A stretch of 64,000 nucleotides of DNA from Streptomyces iakyrus. GTDB taxonomy: Bacteria; Actinomycetota; Actinomycetes; Streptomycetales; Streptomycetaceae. Positions within the stretch are counted from its first letter, which is position 1; every line of letters starts with the position of its first letter. The position numbers were made by a program, and so were the translations under genes. This document shows, one piece after another, positions 41,601 through 50,182 of this stretch. Location of the stretch: the NCBI RefSeq assembly GCF_000717055.1, contig NZ_JNXI01000017.1, positions 97,848 through 161,847 of the forward strand, given 5' to 3'. Under the pieces are notes generated by a model that searched no databases, was not told the DNA's origin, and saw only the letters and a list, made by a program, of their open reading frames with translations.

Positions 41601-43154
41601 TACTCCCCTTTCTCTGAGTGCTTTCTGCAGGGTCTCGTCAGGCGTCGCATTGATCAGGACCAGTGCCAGCGTGCGGTACCTCTCCCACCAAGGCCGGGTC
41701 CCGATGAGGACGCGGAACAGGGGAGACCGCGGTATGGGCTCATCGCGGGCTTCTTCGTCTTCCTCGCCGTGTTGCCTGCGCTGTGCTTGCGACAGGGGAA
41801 GAAGCACATCATTGAGGAGTTCCGAGTCCAGTGATGCCTCATCGAGCGCGTCCACGATCAGTACCACCGGAGCCGATCTCCGGTCTGCCACCGCGTTGAT
41901 GAGCGCTTCGGTCGTCCAGGTACGACCAGGCGGGGTGCCGAGCCCTAATTGCTCACCGATGGAGGCCAGGACTTCGGCGGGGCCACGCTGACGCGCATGA
42001 ACGGCAGCCAATAACGGATTCTGTTCCGGGCGCAGGGCGCGGGGTACCACATGCGCGATCGGCCTGGAAACCTCACGCAACTGGGGATGCGCCAAGGATG
42101 TCACCACCCCAAGAAGGGCCGATTTGCCCGCTCCCGGGCTGCCCGTGACCACCAGAAGCGTGCCGGCGCCGTCATCCTCCATCCAGTTCTTGAGGGCTGC
42201 CAGCTGTTTGCGCCGTCCAGTGAAGTAGCAGACCTGCCCGGCTCCTTGCTGAAGCGGGGCGCCTGAAGCACGAGAGACGAAGTGCACGGGGTCCAACGCC
42301 GGATCGAGTGCCGCAGCGAACTGCCACAGTCCGTTCTCTATGGACTGGCGGTAGCGACCGCCGGGTGTGCTGCGGTAGGAGGGGTTCGGAAAGAACGGAG
42401 GCACCGTTACGTGCGCCTCCGCCCGCGCGGTCCGCAGCACGGTCTGGGCCGGCCGGTCCTCGGCCACCGCCGAGCGGGCCAGCTCGCGGTCGATTTCGTG
42501 AGCCAGCGTCTCGACGGGTACATGCTCCACTGTCGGTGACATGTCGAGCAGGCCCTCTTGCAGCTTCTCCAGCACGACAGTTGTGGCCTGAGTGAACCGG
42601 GCTCCGTACGTCTTCTCGTCCTCGCCGCAGGCCGCGATGACCCAAGCACGCCGTCGCCGCGCCGCGAGGTGGTGCAGCCACTGCTGCAGGACGGCGCGTC
42701 CGGCGCTGCAGACATCGAGCATGAAGAGCACGGGCGGCCCGTCGGGTGCGCTCTCGGCCTGTGTGAGCCACTCATCGACGGACAGCCCCGTCCACGCGAA
42801 ATTTCCCCGGTCGGTGTCGGACGTGGCCAGGTACAGCGAATGCTCCGGACCACCCGGCAGGCCGTGCCCGGCGAAGTGAACCACCAGCGCCTCACCCACC
42901 CGGCCGGACGCGGATCGGTGAGCCTCGTGCCACTGTTGCCTGACCGCGGGAAGGTCGAGATCGTGGTGCGCTCCAGAGCCCCGTACCTGAACCCCCGGCG
43001 TTCTTGCCAAGCCGGCGGCCAGCGCTTCGACCGAGGGGCGGACAGACTTGAGTTCCGTCAGACCATACGGTGCACGCGTCGGGTCGGGCTCTTCGGCCTC
43101 GGAGGCGGCCGCGCCGCTGAACGTGCCGATGCCGATGACGAGCACTTGGGTCAC
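38688..43154 (-). CDS. Caspase-NACHT(STAND)-WD40 repeat protein
   Basis: 1488-residue protein from GTG 43154 (GAGGGA upstream; ATG 43190 is an alternative without a ribosome binding site). Residues 1-250 form a caspase-like peptidase: catalytic His 97 in HFAGHG, Cys 149 in LDVCSAG. Residues about 310-640 form a STAND NTPase: TGRRKQLAAL, Walker A GSPGAGKS (338-345), Walker B VLIVDALDE (431-439), an RVLIGTRP sensor strand and a FFHQSLVDHL motif near 700. Residues about 860-1488 form a WD40 propeller with repeated x-V/Y/M-W-D/S-L motifs (TVWDVRTG, IVWDLVSG, LEYWDLDAG, HTWDMAGG, VKVWSLDR). Such proteins are thought to sense an invader with the propeller, oligomerise with ATP and activate the protease. 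The base composition is lower in GC than its neighbours, which suggests horizontal transfer. Confidence 0.9.
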   Translation of the reverse strand: MTQVLVIGIGTFSGAAASEAEEPDPTRAPYGLTELKSVRPSVEALAAGLARTPGVQVRGSGAHHDLDLPAVRQQWHEAHRSASGRVGEALVVHFAGHGLPGGPEHSLYLATSDTDRGNFAWTGLSVDEWLTQAESAPDGPPVLFMLDVCSAGRAVLQQWLHHLAARRRRAWVIAACGEDEKTYGARFTQATTVVLEKLQEGLLDMSPTVEHVPVETLAHEIDRELARSAVAEDRPAQTVLRTARAEAHVTVPPFFPNPSYRSTPGGRYRQSIENGLWQFAAALDPALDPVHFVSRASGAPLQQGAGQVCYFTGRRKQLAALKNWMEDDGAGTLLVVTGSPGAGKSALLGVVTSLAHPQLREVSRPIAHVVPRALRPEQNPLLAAVHARQRGPAEVLASIGEQLGLGTPPGRTWTTEALINAVADRRSAPVVLIVDALDEASLDSELLNDVLLPLSQAQRRQHGEEDEEARDEPIPRSPLFRVLIGTRPWWERYRTLALVLINATPDETLQKALRERGVRAALKRVDRLIDLDAIPSKEREAEISEYLYEILDGSDTYSGRGMASSRQKTAAVLARGLAERHKQGGFLLVSLFAHHLLEQTAPAPVEELLQRIPNSLPEVLELHLGVLRQHHSVISEVLAAVAHGRGEGMPLDVVHAVAQELKSTSQTRSDLLTTRKALQAASFYLRFATEDDGRQLYRFFHQSLVDHLRDRSREAGRAVFTGVVNTVPGPEDLAERNWKSALPYVLRHAPEHAVSAGELDALLSSPSFLVHGDASRLRERLSAASSLRGRVLARICDSALSGRQTPATRIQWLRDTALVWQEERFVKQLDVLWEPPGSTVEFRWGTAERPSAWGMLPRERTHIVLARCENRWIAVIAGEQGELTVWDVRTGAWLDSFRGTEGDEVTDLCVTETGSRTIAAMGSAGGTVIVWDLVSGTEELRFQADIGTPVTSLSLSQFGGRTLVVAATTSGVTVMDLEGVLVSTTDFIDEWLRRTATCDSRGSVWEASSPLAYACHAVSCVDDRNGPVIVAGTEEGRLHMWSLRGDDHRSWQGHTGALRQVVVHHGRSGPVAVTRGTGGLEYWDLDAGTNWPLPGPGYPVRRIVALYEELLGHTGLCVLTSGGRGHLCVQRAGDGMILEHLSPFGASAPLALALDCSGSAAAVDRGEDGVTWWSQTAPAQWFEFRTWTGHDSPVEYVASLSSGTGHFAISIDAEGHFHTWDMAGGVPLASGQVRSVRAVTALVLDGEPVAVVAAGLGPAQNWLVVGLLDGRVRRIASWRSDVLSLDAQQNPTGPPVVSVRTSEYWGSIDLRGEGRPVVWRPTHDDEHPSCTAWSGARLVLGFGSGLLALHGETWSRKLVLHEAAVTAVTSIPVDGRCLVAFGDENGMVVVLDRDSRAKVAGFVAHGGDVVSAHSIRRNGAAHLVTSSTDGTVKVWSLDRPGLLLHSIQVPDVLGPVHVCDGGIVVAHGSRVSCYGWTNLPATGDGASH

Positions 43155-43360
43155 GGGCGATCCCTCATATGAGCAGGTGTTGTGGGTCATCGTACGGAGG
43201 GCACAGCGTGTCCGGGGGCGGAACCGCAGCTCTTCCAGCCGCGTTCATACGCCGGCCGGGACGCGGCCGGCCACCCGTCCGGTTGATCACCGCTCCGCCT
43301 GTCCGCGACGCTGGAGGGAAGACACGGTCAGCAGGACACAGTCAACGGGAAGGTCCCACG

Positions 43361-44191
43361 GTGATCAGCATCCCGACCCATACGCTCAACGACGGTACGA
43401 CGCTCCCCGCCCTGGGCCTGGGCACCTGGCCGCTCGGCGACGACGAGGCGCAGCAGGCGGTGCTCTCGGCCCTGGAGGCCGGCTACCGCCTGATCGACAC
43501 GGCGACGAACTACCGCAACGAGACAGGGGTCGGCCGCGGCGTGGCCTCCGGTGTGGTGCCGCGCGAGGAGATCGTCGTGACGACGAAGCTCCCGGGCCGG
43601 CACCACGGCTACGAGGAGACCCTCGCCTCCTTCGAGGAATCCAGGGCCCGCCTGGGCCTGGAGTACGTCGACCTCTACCTGATCCACTGGCCGCTGCCCC
43701 GCGTGGACCGCTACGTCGACGCCTGGAAGGCCATGATCAAGCTGCGCGAGGAGGGGCTCGTACGGTCGGTCGGCGTCTCGAACTTCACGGCCGGGCACAT
43801 CGAGCGGCTGGAGCGGGAGACCGGGGTGCTGCCCTCGGTCAACCAGATCGAGCTGCATCCGCTGCTGCCGCAGGACGAACTGCGTGCCTTCCACGCGGCC
43901 AAGGGCATCGTCACCGAGAGCTGGAGCCCGCTGGGCCGGGGCACGCCGCTGCTGGAGGATCCCGCCGTGGCGCGGATCGCCGAGGCGCACGGGGTGTCGC
44001 CAGGGCAGGTCGTGTTGCGGTGGCACACGCAGCTGGGCGCGGTGCCCATCCCGAAGTCGGCGAACCCGGAGCGGCAGCGCGCCAATCTCGACGTCTTCGG
44101 CTTCGAGTTGGGCGAGGACGAGATGCGGGCCGTCGCGGACCGGGAGCAGCGGCGCGTCGGCGGGGACCCGGAGGTGCACGAGGAGTTCTGA
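43361..44191 (+). CDS. Aldo/keto reductase
   Basis: 276-residue TIM-barrel oxidoreductase. The catalytic tetrad is seen as Asp and Tyr in GYRLIDTATNYRNE, Lys in VVTTKLPG and His in YLIHWPLP. NADPH-binding elements are VPIPKSANPERQRANL. Motif NQIELHPLLPQ is typical of the 2,5-diketo-gluconate reductase branch. The GTG at 43361 is preceded by GGGAAGG. It is divergent from the caspase gene with about 200 bases between the starts. The LigD-like gene follows 39 bases after its stop, so the two may be co-transcribed. Confidence 0.92.
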   Translation: MISIPTHTLNDGTTLPALGLGTWPLGDDEAQQAVLSALEAGYRLIDTATNYRNETGVGRGVASGVVPREEIVVTTKLPGRHHGYEETLASFEESRARLGLEYVDLYLIHWPLPRVDRYVDAWKAMIKLREEGLVRSVGVSNFTAGHIERLERETGVLPSVNQIELHPLLPQDELRAFHAAKGIVTESWSPLGRGTPLLEDPAVARIAEAHGVSPGQVVLRWHTQLGAVPIPKSANPERQRANLDVFGFELGEDEMRAVADREQRRVGGDPEVHEEF

Positions 44192-44230
44192 GCGGGTACC
44201 CGGGGCCATCGAGGCAGGAAGGAGCCGCAC

Positions 44231-44845
44231 GTGGCTGAGCGGGACCGGCTGCGGGACTACCGCGGCAAGCGCGACTTCGACCGGACCGGCGAGCCCCGGG
44301 GACGGGGCGTGTCCGCGGGGGACGGGCCCCGGTTCGTGGTGCAGATCCATGACGCGAGCACGGTGCACTTCGACTTCCGGTTGCAGGTGGACGACGTGCT
44401 GAAGTCCTGGTCGGTCCCGAAAGGCCCCTCGGCGGACCCGAAGGACAAGCGGCTGGCCGTGCCCACGGAGGACCATCCGCTGGAGTACGAGGAGTTCGAG
44501 GGCGTGATCCCCCGCGGCGAGTACGGCGGCGGCACGGTGATCGTCTGGGACCACGGCACGTACGAGCCGCTCAGCCACGACCGCCAGGGCCGGCCCGTCG
44601 ACTTCGCCCGGTCGCTGGAGCGCGGACACGCCACGTTCCGGCTGAGCGGTTCCAAGCTGCGCGGCGAGTACGCCCTGACCCGGTTCCGCAGCGGCCGGGA
44701 CGGCGACGGCGAGGAGGCGTGGCTGCTGGTGAAGCGGGCCGGCGACACGGCTCGTACGCACGGGGCTCCCGATCCCCGCCGCGCGCGCTCGGCCGTATCC
44801 GGCCGCACGCTCGCCCAGGTCGCCTCGGACGCGGCCGGGGAGTGA
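44231..44845 (+). CDS. Stand-alone LigD 3'-phosphoesterase domain (DNA polymerase ligase N-terminal domain)
   Basis: 204-residue protein equal to the 3'-phosphoesterase module of bacterial LigD. Motifs seen are FVVQIHDASTVHFDFRLQ (His and Asp metal ligands), SWSVPKGPS, VPTEDHPLEYEEFEGVIPRGEYGGG and WLLVKRAGD. The enzyme trims 3'-phosphates and ribonucleotides from DNA ends in non-homologous end joining. GTG 44231 starts the conserved sequence, with AGGAAGGAGC upstream. No Ku gene is in the window, but an ATP-dependent ligase gene lies about 6 kb away (50821). The C-terminus is basic. Confidence 0.92.
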   Translation: MAERDRLRDYRGKRDFDRTGEPRGRGVSAGDGPRFVVQIHDASTVHFDFRLQVDDVLKSWSVPKGPSADPKDKRLAVPTEDHPLEYEEFEGVIPRGEYGGGTVIVWDHGTYEPLSHDRQGRPVDFARSLERGHATFRLSGSKLRGEYALTRFRSGRDGDGEEAWLLVKRAGDTARTHGAPDPRRARSAVSGRTLAQVASDAAGE

Positions 44846-44854
44846 GCCGACCGG

Positions 44855-47197
44855 TCAGAACAGCGGCGTGAGGGACTGTTCGCACCAGATCGTCTTGCCC
44901 CGGGTGGTCTGCCGGCTGCCCCAGCGCTGGGTGAGCTGGGCGACCAGCAGCAGACCGCGGCCGCCCTCGTCGTCCTGGTGCGCCCGCCGCAGGTGCGGGG
45001 AGGTCGAACTGCCGTCGGACACCTCACAGATGAGGGTCCGGTCCCGGATCAGGCGGAGCTGGATGGGCGGGGCGCCGTACCGGATGGCGTTGGTGACCAG
45101 TTCGCTGACGACGAGTTCGGTGACGAAGGCCGTCTCGTCCAGGCCCCACGCGGTGAGCTGGTCGGTGGCGGCCTGCCGGGTCGCGGCCACCTCCGCGGGA
45201 TCCGGGGTGACGTCCCAGGTGGCGACCTGGTCGGCGCCCAGCGCCCGGGTCCGGGCCAGCAGCAGGGCCACGTCGTCGCCGGGCTCCTCCGGCAGTACGG
45301 CCTTCAGCACGGTGTCGCACAGGGCGTCCAGCGAGTCGGCGGGCACGGTCAGGGCCCGGCACAGCTCGTCGGTGGCGTGGTCGACGTCGCGGTCGCGGTC
45401 CTCGATGAGCCCGTCGGTGTAGAGGGCGACGACGGAGCCCTCGGGCAGCTGGAGCTCCGTCGCCTCGAACGGCAGCCCTCCCACTCCCAGCGGGGGCCCC
45501 GCGCTCATGGGGATCAGCCGGGCGGATCCGTCGGGCAGCACCAGGGCGGGTGCGGGGTGCCCGGCGGCGGCCAGGTTCAGGCGGCGCGCGACGGGGTCGT
45601 AGACGGCGTAGAGGCAGGTCGCGCCCAGCTCGGCGACCTCGTCGTCCTGGTCGTCCGAGGCGAGATGGGTGACCAGGTCGTCGAGGTGCGTGAGGAGTTC
45701 GTCCGGCGGCAGGTCCACGTCGGCGAGGGTGCGCACGGCCGTGACCAGCCGGCCCATGGTCGCCGTGGAGGGGATGCCGTGCCCCACGACATCCCCGACG
45801 ACCAGCGCGACGCGGCTGCCGGACAGCGGGATCACGTCGAACCAGTCGCCGCCGATGCCGGCCGCCGAGCCGGAGGGCAGGTAGCGGTGGGCGACCTGGA
45901 CGGCGGCCTGGCCGGGCAGGCCCCGGGGCAGCAGGCTGTGCTGGAGGGCGAGCGCGGTGGTGCGTTCCCGGGCGAAGCGGCGGGCGTTGTCGACGCAGAC
46001 CGCGGCCCGGCTGGCGAGTTCCTCGGCGAACACCGCGTCGTCGTCGGCGTAGTCGTCGGGCTGCGCCACCCGCACGGCCACGGCGACGCCGAGCGTGGTG
46101 CCGCGGGCCCGCAGCGGTACGGCCATCATCGAATGGACGCCCTTGCGGTAGGGGCGTCCTTGCGGGGCACGGGAATTGCGCTCGGCGACCCAGCGCATGA
46201 ACGCCGGCTCCCCCGCCTGGCTGATGATGGCCCGGCCCTCCCGCATGGCCCGGGCGATCGGCGAGAACGAGGGGTAGACGTCGACTTCGCCCACGTGGAC
46301 GGCCGCTTCCGGGGTGCCCTCGGTGACGGATCCGTGGGCGACCCGCCGCAGGGTGATCTCCTCCGAGGACGCAGCAGGTGCCTCGTCGGCCCCGAGCACC
46401 CAGTCGAACAGGTCCACGCTCGCGAAGTCCGCGAACCGGGGCACCACGACCCCGATCACTTCCTCGGCGGTGCGGACCACGTCCAGGGTGGTGCCGATGG
46501 CGGCGGCGGCCTCGTTCAGCAGGGCGAGGCGCTGCCTGGCCCAGTACTGCTCGGTGCTGTCGAAGGCGGCCAGGGCGGTCCCCACGAGCTCGCCGTCGGC
46601 GTCCCGCACCGGCCACATCTCGGTGACCCAGGCGTGCTCCCGGTTGAGGGCCGGTGCGCCGGTGTAGCTCTCGTACCGCAACGGCCGGCCGGTCTCGACG
46701 ACGTGCCGCAGGTGCCGGTTGAAGCCGCGGCTGTGCTCCGCCTCCTCCACGGTCTCGGGGAAGTGCCGGCCGAGCAGCGTCTCCTCGGACACGCCCATCA
46801 CATGGCAGGCGGCGTCGTTGAGCCGCAGGTAGCGCTGGTTGACGTCGAAGACGGACATCGACATGGACGCCTGTTGGAAGGCGCGGCCGGCGAGGGACGT
46901 CTCCCCGGGGCCGGGCGGCGCGGCGGTGATCACGTACCCGCCCGCTTCGCCGTCCGGGCCCGTCACGACGCAGGCTCTGACCCGCAGCCCGACGAGGTAA
47001 CCGTCGCGGTGCCGCACCATGACGGTGCCGGAGCGCGCGGACACCGCCTCGGGCGGCACGGTCTCGGCCAGCAGTTCCCGCGCGGCACGGCCCAGGGCCT
47101 CTCGGGCCGGGTAGCCGGTCAGCCGCCGGGCACCCTCGCTCCACCCCGTCAGAATGCCGCGGGCGTCGATGATCGCAGCAGCGGAGGCGTCCTCCAT
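44855..47197 (-). CDS. PAS/GAF/PP2C(SpoIIE)/HATPase regulatory protein
   Basis: About 780 residues from ATG 47197; an in-frame TTG at 47233 is an alternative. Order of domains: PAS (about 1-100), PAS (about 110-215), GAF (about 230-410), SpoIIE-type PP2C phosphatase (about 430-650; motif GGDWFDVIPL and VVGDVVGHG, later TDGLIEDRDRD) and an RsbW-like HATPase (about 665-775; VVSELVTNAIRYGAPP and GGRGLLLV). Phosphatase and anti-sigma-like kinase in one chain act on anti-sigma-factor antagonists in stress-sigma control. The PAS/GAF parts may sense redox or ligands. It converges on the LigD-like gene with nine bases between stops. Confidence 0.92.
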   Translation of the reverse strand: MEDASAAAIIDARGILTGWSEGARRLTGYPAREALGRAARELLAETVPPEAVSARSGTVMVRHRDGYLVGLRVRACVVTGPDGEAGGYVITAAPPGPGETSLAGRAFQQASMSMSVFDVNQRYLRLNDAACHVMGVSEETLLGRHFPETVEEAEHSRGFNRHLRHVVETGRPLRYESYTGAPALNREHAWVTEMWPVRDADGELVGTALAAFDSTEQYWARQRLALLNEAAAAIGTTLDVVRTAEEVIGVVVPRFADFASVDLFDWVLGADEAPAASSEEITLRRVAHGSVTEGTPEAAVHVGEVDVYPSFSPIARAMREGRAIISQAGEPAFMRWVAERNSRAPQGRPYRKGVHSMMAVPLRARGTTLGVAVAVRVAQPDDYADDDAVFAEELASRAAVCVDNARRFARERTTALALQHSLLPRGLPGQAAVQVAHRYLPSGSAAGIGGDWFDVIPLSGSRVALVVGDVVGHGIPSTATMGRLVTAVRTLADVDLPPDELLTHLDDLVTHLASDDQDDEVAELGATCLYAVYDPVARRLNLAAAGHPAPALVLPDGSARLIPMSAGPPLGVGGLPFEATELQLPEGSVVALYTDGLIEDRDRDVDHATDELCRALTVPADSLDALCDTVLKAVLPEEPGDDVALLLARTRALGADQVATWDVTPDPAEVAATRQAATDQLTAWGLDETAFVTELVVSELVTNAIRYGAPPIQLRLIRDRTLICEVSDGSSTSPHLRRAHQDDEGGRGLLLVAQLTQRWGSRQTTRGKTIWCEQSLTPLF

Positions 47198-47258
47198 ATG
47201 GTCCAGGATTATCCCTTTGCCGCCCTCTATCAACCGCGAAGCGGCATTCGTGACCGGG

Positions 47259-47726
47259 TCAGGGCCGGTGGGCGCGCAGGGCGGTGAGCGCCCGGTCGGC
47301 GTGCGCGTTCATGCGCAGTTCACTGCGTACGACGTCGAGGACGGTGCGGTCCTGGGCGATGACGAACGTGGTGCGCTTGGTGGGCGCCAGGGAGAAGCCG
47401 CGTTTCACTCCGAACCGCTCGCGGACCGTGCCTTCGGTGTCGGACAGCAGCGGCATGCCGAGGCCGTGCCGGCCGGCGAACTCCTGCTGCCGCTCGACGT
47501 CGTCGCCGCTGATGCCGACGGGCCGGGCGCCGACGGCCGCGAACTCGGCGGCGAGGTCGCGGAAGTGACAGGCCTGGGCGGTGCAGCCGGGGGTCAGGGC
47601 GGCCGGGTAGAAGAAGAGCACGACGGGGCCCTCGGCGAGCAGCTCGGAGAGACTGCGGACGGTGCCGGTCTCGTCGGGCAGGGCGAAGTCCTCGACCTTG
47701 TCCCCGGCCTCCACGCGCGCGCTCAC
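47259..47726 (-). CDS. Peroxiredoxin, Bcp/PrxQ type
   Basis: 155-residue thioredoxin-fold peroxidase. The peroxidatic Cys lies in ALTPGCTAQACHF near residue 48, with a second Cys five residues later, the PrxQ/Bcp pattern. LLSDTEGTVRERFGVKR is also typical. It reduces hydroperoxides using thioredoxin. GTG 47726 overlaps the stop of the DoxX-like gene (GTGA), so the two proteins are made together. Confidence 0.92.
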   Translation of the reverse strand: MSARVEAGDKVEDFALPDETGTVRSLSELLAEGPVVLFFYPAALTPGCTAQACHFRDLAAEFAAVGARPVGISGDDVERQQEFAGRHGLGMPLLSDTEGTVRERFGVKRGFSLAPTKRTTFVIAQDRTVLDVVRSELRMNAHADRALTALRAHRP

Positions 47727-48103
47727 GACCTGCCCTCCGCGTTCCGGGCGACGCCGCGGGCCCAGAGGACCAGGGGCACCTGCAGGGGCAGGCGTCCGAA
47801 TGCGGCGGCCTTCTGCGGGGTGGGGCGGTGGCGCCAGTCGGCGGCCATCTTGACGTTGGCGGGGAACACCCCGACGAAGAAGGCGGCCGTGGCCAGCGCG
47901 GCGGCCTTGCGGGTGCGCGGCAGCGCCAGGCCGGCGGCCAGGGCGAGCTCGGCGGCGCCGCTGGCGTAGGTCCAGGCCCTCGGTGTGCCGGGCAGGCCCC
48001 GGGGGATGGTCGCGTCGAACGGGCGTGGGGTGGCGAAGTGGGCGACGCCCGCGGTGGCCAGGAGGCCGGCGAGCAGCAGGGGCGAGCGTTCGGACCGGGG
48101 CAC
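47723..48103 (-). CDS. DoxX-like membrane protein
   Basis: 126-residue protein with about three to four membrane helices (LLLAGLLATAGVAHFATP, ASGAAELALAAGLALP and AALATAAFFVGVFPANVKM). The ANVKMAADW motif is typical of DoxX/MauE-type proteins. GTG 48103 follows an AGAGGAGG site. It is coupled to the peroxiredoxin gene by a 4-bp overlap, so a role in membrane thiol or peroxide handling is likely (inference). Confidence 0.88.
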   Translation of the reverse strand: MPRSERSPLLLAGLLATAGVAHFATPRPFDATIPRGLPGTPRAWTYASGAAELALAAGLALPRTRKAAALATAAFFVGVFPANVKMAADWRHRPTPQKAAAFGRLPLQVPLVLWARGVARNAEGRS

Positions 48104-48153
48104 GGTTCCTCCTCTGAAGGCCTGCCGCGCATTATTACCGGACGGTAGTCAGC

Positions 48154-48915
48154 TCAGTTCACCGGGTCCCGGGAGTGCCCGTGATGTCTGCCCGGCGTGT
48201 ATCCGAAGGAGCGGCGGAAAACGTCGATGAAGGCGCTGGCGGAGGACCAGCCGCAGCGGTGGGCGACGGTCGTGACGGGCAGGCCGTCGGCCAGCATCCG
48301 CAGGGCGTGGTAGAGCCGCGACTGGGTGCGCCACTGCGGGAACGTCATGCCGAACTCGCCGCGGAAGAGCCGGCTGAGGGTCCGCTCCCCCACCCCGGTC
48401 GCGGCGCCCAGCTCGGCGAGGGTGCGCACGTCGGCCGGGTCGGCGTGCACGAGCGCGCACACGGCGGCCAGACGCGGATCCGCGGGGGTGGGCAGGCGCA
48501 GCGGCTGCTCGGGCGAGACCCGGAGCTGGTCGCACAGGACGGCGCGCAGGCGGCGGCCCTCGGGGCTGTCGTCGCCGGGGTCGCGGGTGCAGGTGAGGAT
48601 CAGCTCGCGCAGCAGCGGGCTGACGGCGAGGACGGCCGGACGGCCGAGGCCGAGGGGGTTGTCGCGGGCGGGCAGGCCGACCAGGTGCAGGTCGAGCCGG
48701 CCGTGGGCGCGGTGGGCGTGCACGGTGCCCGCGGGGACCCAGATGGCGCGGGTGCCGGGGGCGAACCAGGTGCCGGCGTCGGTGGTGACGGCGACGACTC
48801 CGGCGCCGGCGTAGACGATCTGGTGATCGTCGTGCCGGTGCGCGTCGATGCGGTCGCCGGCGGAGAGCCGCTGGGCGCGGGTCGGGGCCGTCGGGGTGTG
48901 GCGGATGTTCGGCAC
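48154..48915 (-). CDS. AraC family regulator with N-terminal cupin
   Basis: 253-residue regulator from GTG 48915. A cupin sensor comes first (AGDRIDAHRHDDHQIVYAGAG, residues about 15-90), and two HTH motifs at the C-terminus follow (LAELGAATGVGERTLSRLFRG and VTTVAHRCGWSSASAFIDVFRRSFGYTP). Longer frames would run into the divergent MFS gene. With only 54 bases between the two starts, it likely controls the MFS gene at 48970 and itself. Confidence 0.9.
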   Translation of the reverse strand: MPNIRHTPTAPTRAQRLSAGDRIDAHRHDDHQIVYAGAGVVAVTTDAGTWFAPGTRAIWVPAGTVHAHRAHGRLDLHLVGLPARDNPLGLGRPAVLAVSPLLRELILTCTRDPGDDSPEGRRLRAVLCDQLRVSPEQPLRLPTPADPRLAAVCALVHADPADVRTLAELGAATGVGERTLSRLFRGEFGMTFPQWRTQSRLYHALRMLADGLPVTTVAHRCGWSSASAFIDVFRRSFGYTPGRHHGHSRDPVN

Positions 48916-48969
48916 AGTCCGGCAGATTATCGGAAGCGGGCCAGATGCTTCGGGGACGACGATCGCCGG

Positions 48970-50175
48970 GTGAGCACTTCGAGACACGACCGACCCGTCG
49001 CCCTGATGTCCCTGGGGCACGCCTGCGTGGACGTGTACCAGGGGGCCGTGGCCGCTCTGGTTCCGTACTTCGTCGCCGAGCGCGCCTACTCCTATGCCGC
49101 TGCTTCGGGTGTCGTCCTGGCGGCGTCACTGCTGTCGTCGCTGGTGCAGCCGCTGTTCGGGGTGCTGACCGACCGGCGGGCGATGCCCTGGCTGCTGCCG
49201 CTGAGCGCGCTGACGGCCGGGGCGGGCGTCGCCCTGAGCGGGGTGACCGGCTCTTACGCGTCGACGCTCGCGGTGGTGGCCGTGTCGGGTGTGGGGGTGG
49301 CCGCCTACCATCCGGAGGCCGCCCGGGTGGCGCGGGCCGTGGCGCGGGGCCGGCACACGGCGATGGGCTGGTTCTCCTTCGGCGGCAACGCCGGCTTCGC
49401 CCTGGCTCCCCTGCTGGTCTTCGCCGTGATGGCCACGGGCGGGCTGGGCGCCTCTCCCGTGCTGGTCGTCCCGGCCCTGGTGGGAGCGGTGCTGTGCGCG
49501 GCGGCGGTGCGCTCGGCGGGCTCCGGCGCCGGGAGTCCTGCCGCGCCCGCCGCTGTGGGCGAGGACGACTGGGTGTCCTTCCTGCGGCTGTCGGGGGCCG
49601 TGGTCTGCCGCTCCGTGGTGTTCGTGGGCTTGGGCACGTTCGTCTCGCTGTACGTGCGGGAGCGCACCGGCGGCGGTGCGTCGGCCGGTACGGCGGCCCT
49701 GTTCGTGCTCTACGCCGGCGGCGCGGCCGGCACGCTGGCCGGGGGCAGGCTGGCGGAGCGGTACGGGCGGATGACGGTGGTGCGCCGGTCCTACGCCCTG
49801 ACGATCCTGGCCGTGGCCGGGCTGGTCCTGGTGCCCGGGCCGCCGGTGTACCTGTTCGTGGCGCTGACGTCGGCGGGTCTGTACGTGCCGTTCTCCCTGC
49901 ACATCACGCTGGGCCAGGACTTCCTGCCCCGGCGCGTGGGGACCGCGAGCGGGGTCACGCTGGGCCTCACCGTGAGCGTCGGCGGCCTCGCGGCCCCCGC
50001 GCTCGGGGCGCTGGCCGACGCGACGTCCCTGCGGTCGGCTCTGCTGCCGCTCATCGCGCTGCCCGCGCTGGGCGGGCTGCTGCTGTGCGGCCTGCGCGAG
50101 CCGGCGCCGCCGGGGACGGCGGCGACAGCGGCAGCGGCCGAGCGGCCGGATCCGCGTGGTCCGGCGGCACGGTGA
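48970..50175 (+). CDS. MFS transporter, fosmidomycin-resistance-like
   Basis: 401-residue membrane protein with about 12 helices. The N-terminal MSLGHACVDVYQGAVAALVPYFV segment, an AAYHPEAARVA motif and the FSFGGNAGFALAP motif match the Fsr branch of the MFS. It exports a small molecule. GTG 48970 is divergent from the AraC gene. The frame is open much further upstream, but that part is antisense to araC. Confidence 0.9.
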   Translation: MSTSRHDRPVALMSLGHACVDVYQGAVAALVPYFVAERAYSYAAASGVVLAASLLSSLVQPLFGVLTDRRAMPWLLPLSALTAGAGVALSGVTGSYASTLAVVAVSGVGVAAYHPEAARVARAVARGRHTAMGWFSFGGNAGFALAPLLVFAVMATGGLGASPVLVVPALVGAVLCAAAVRSAGSGAGSPAAPAAVGEDDWVSFLRLSGAVVCRSVVFVGLGTFVSLYVRERTGGGASAGTAALFVLYAGGAAGTLAGGRLAERYGRMTVVRRSYALTILAVAGLVLVPGPPVYLFVALTSAGLYVPFSLHITLGQDFLPRRVGTASGVTLGLTVSVGGLAAPALGALADATSLRSALLPLIALPALGGLLLCGLREPAPPGTAATAAAAERPDPRGPAAR

Positions 50176-50182
50176 CCGGGGG

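Noticed and set aside
38688..43190. Mobile element or prophage around the caspase gene
   Set aside because: No integrase, transposase, inverted ends or target duplication could be seen on either side, so only base composition suggests transfer.
44978..47287. 769-residue plus-strand ORF opposite the PAS/GAF/PP2C gene
   Set aside because: Antisense shadow of a well-supported gene; rich in Gly, Val and Arg with no domain.
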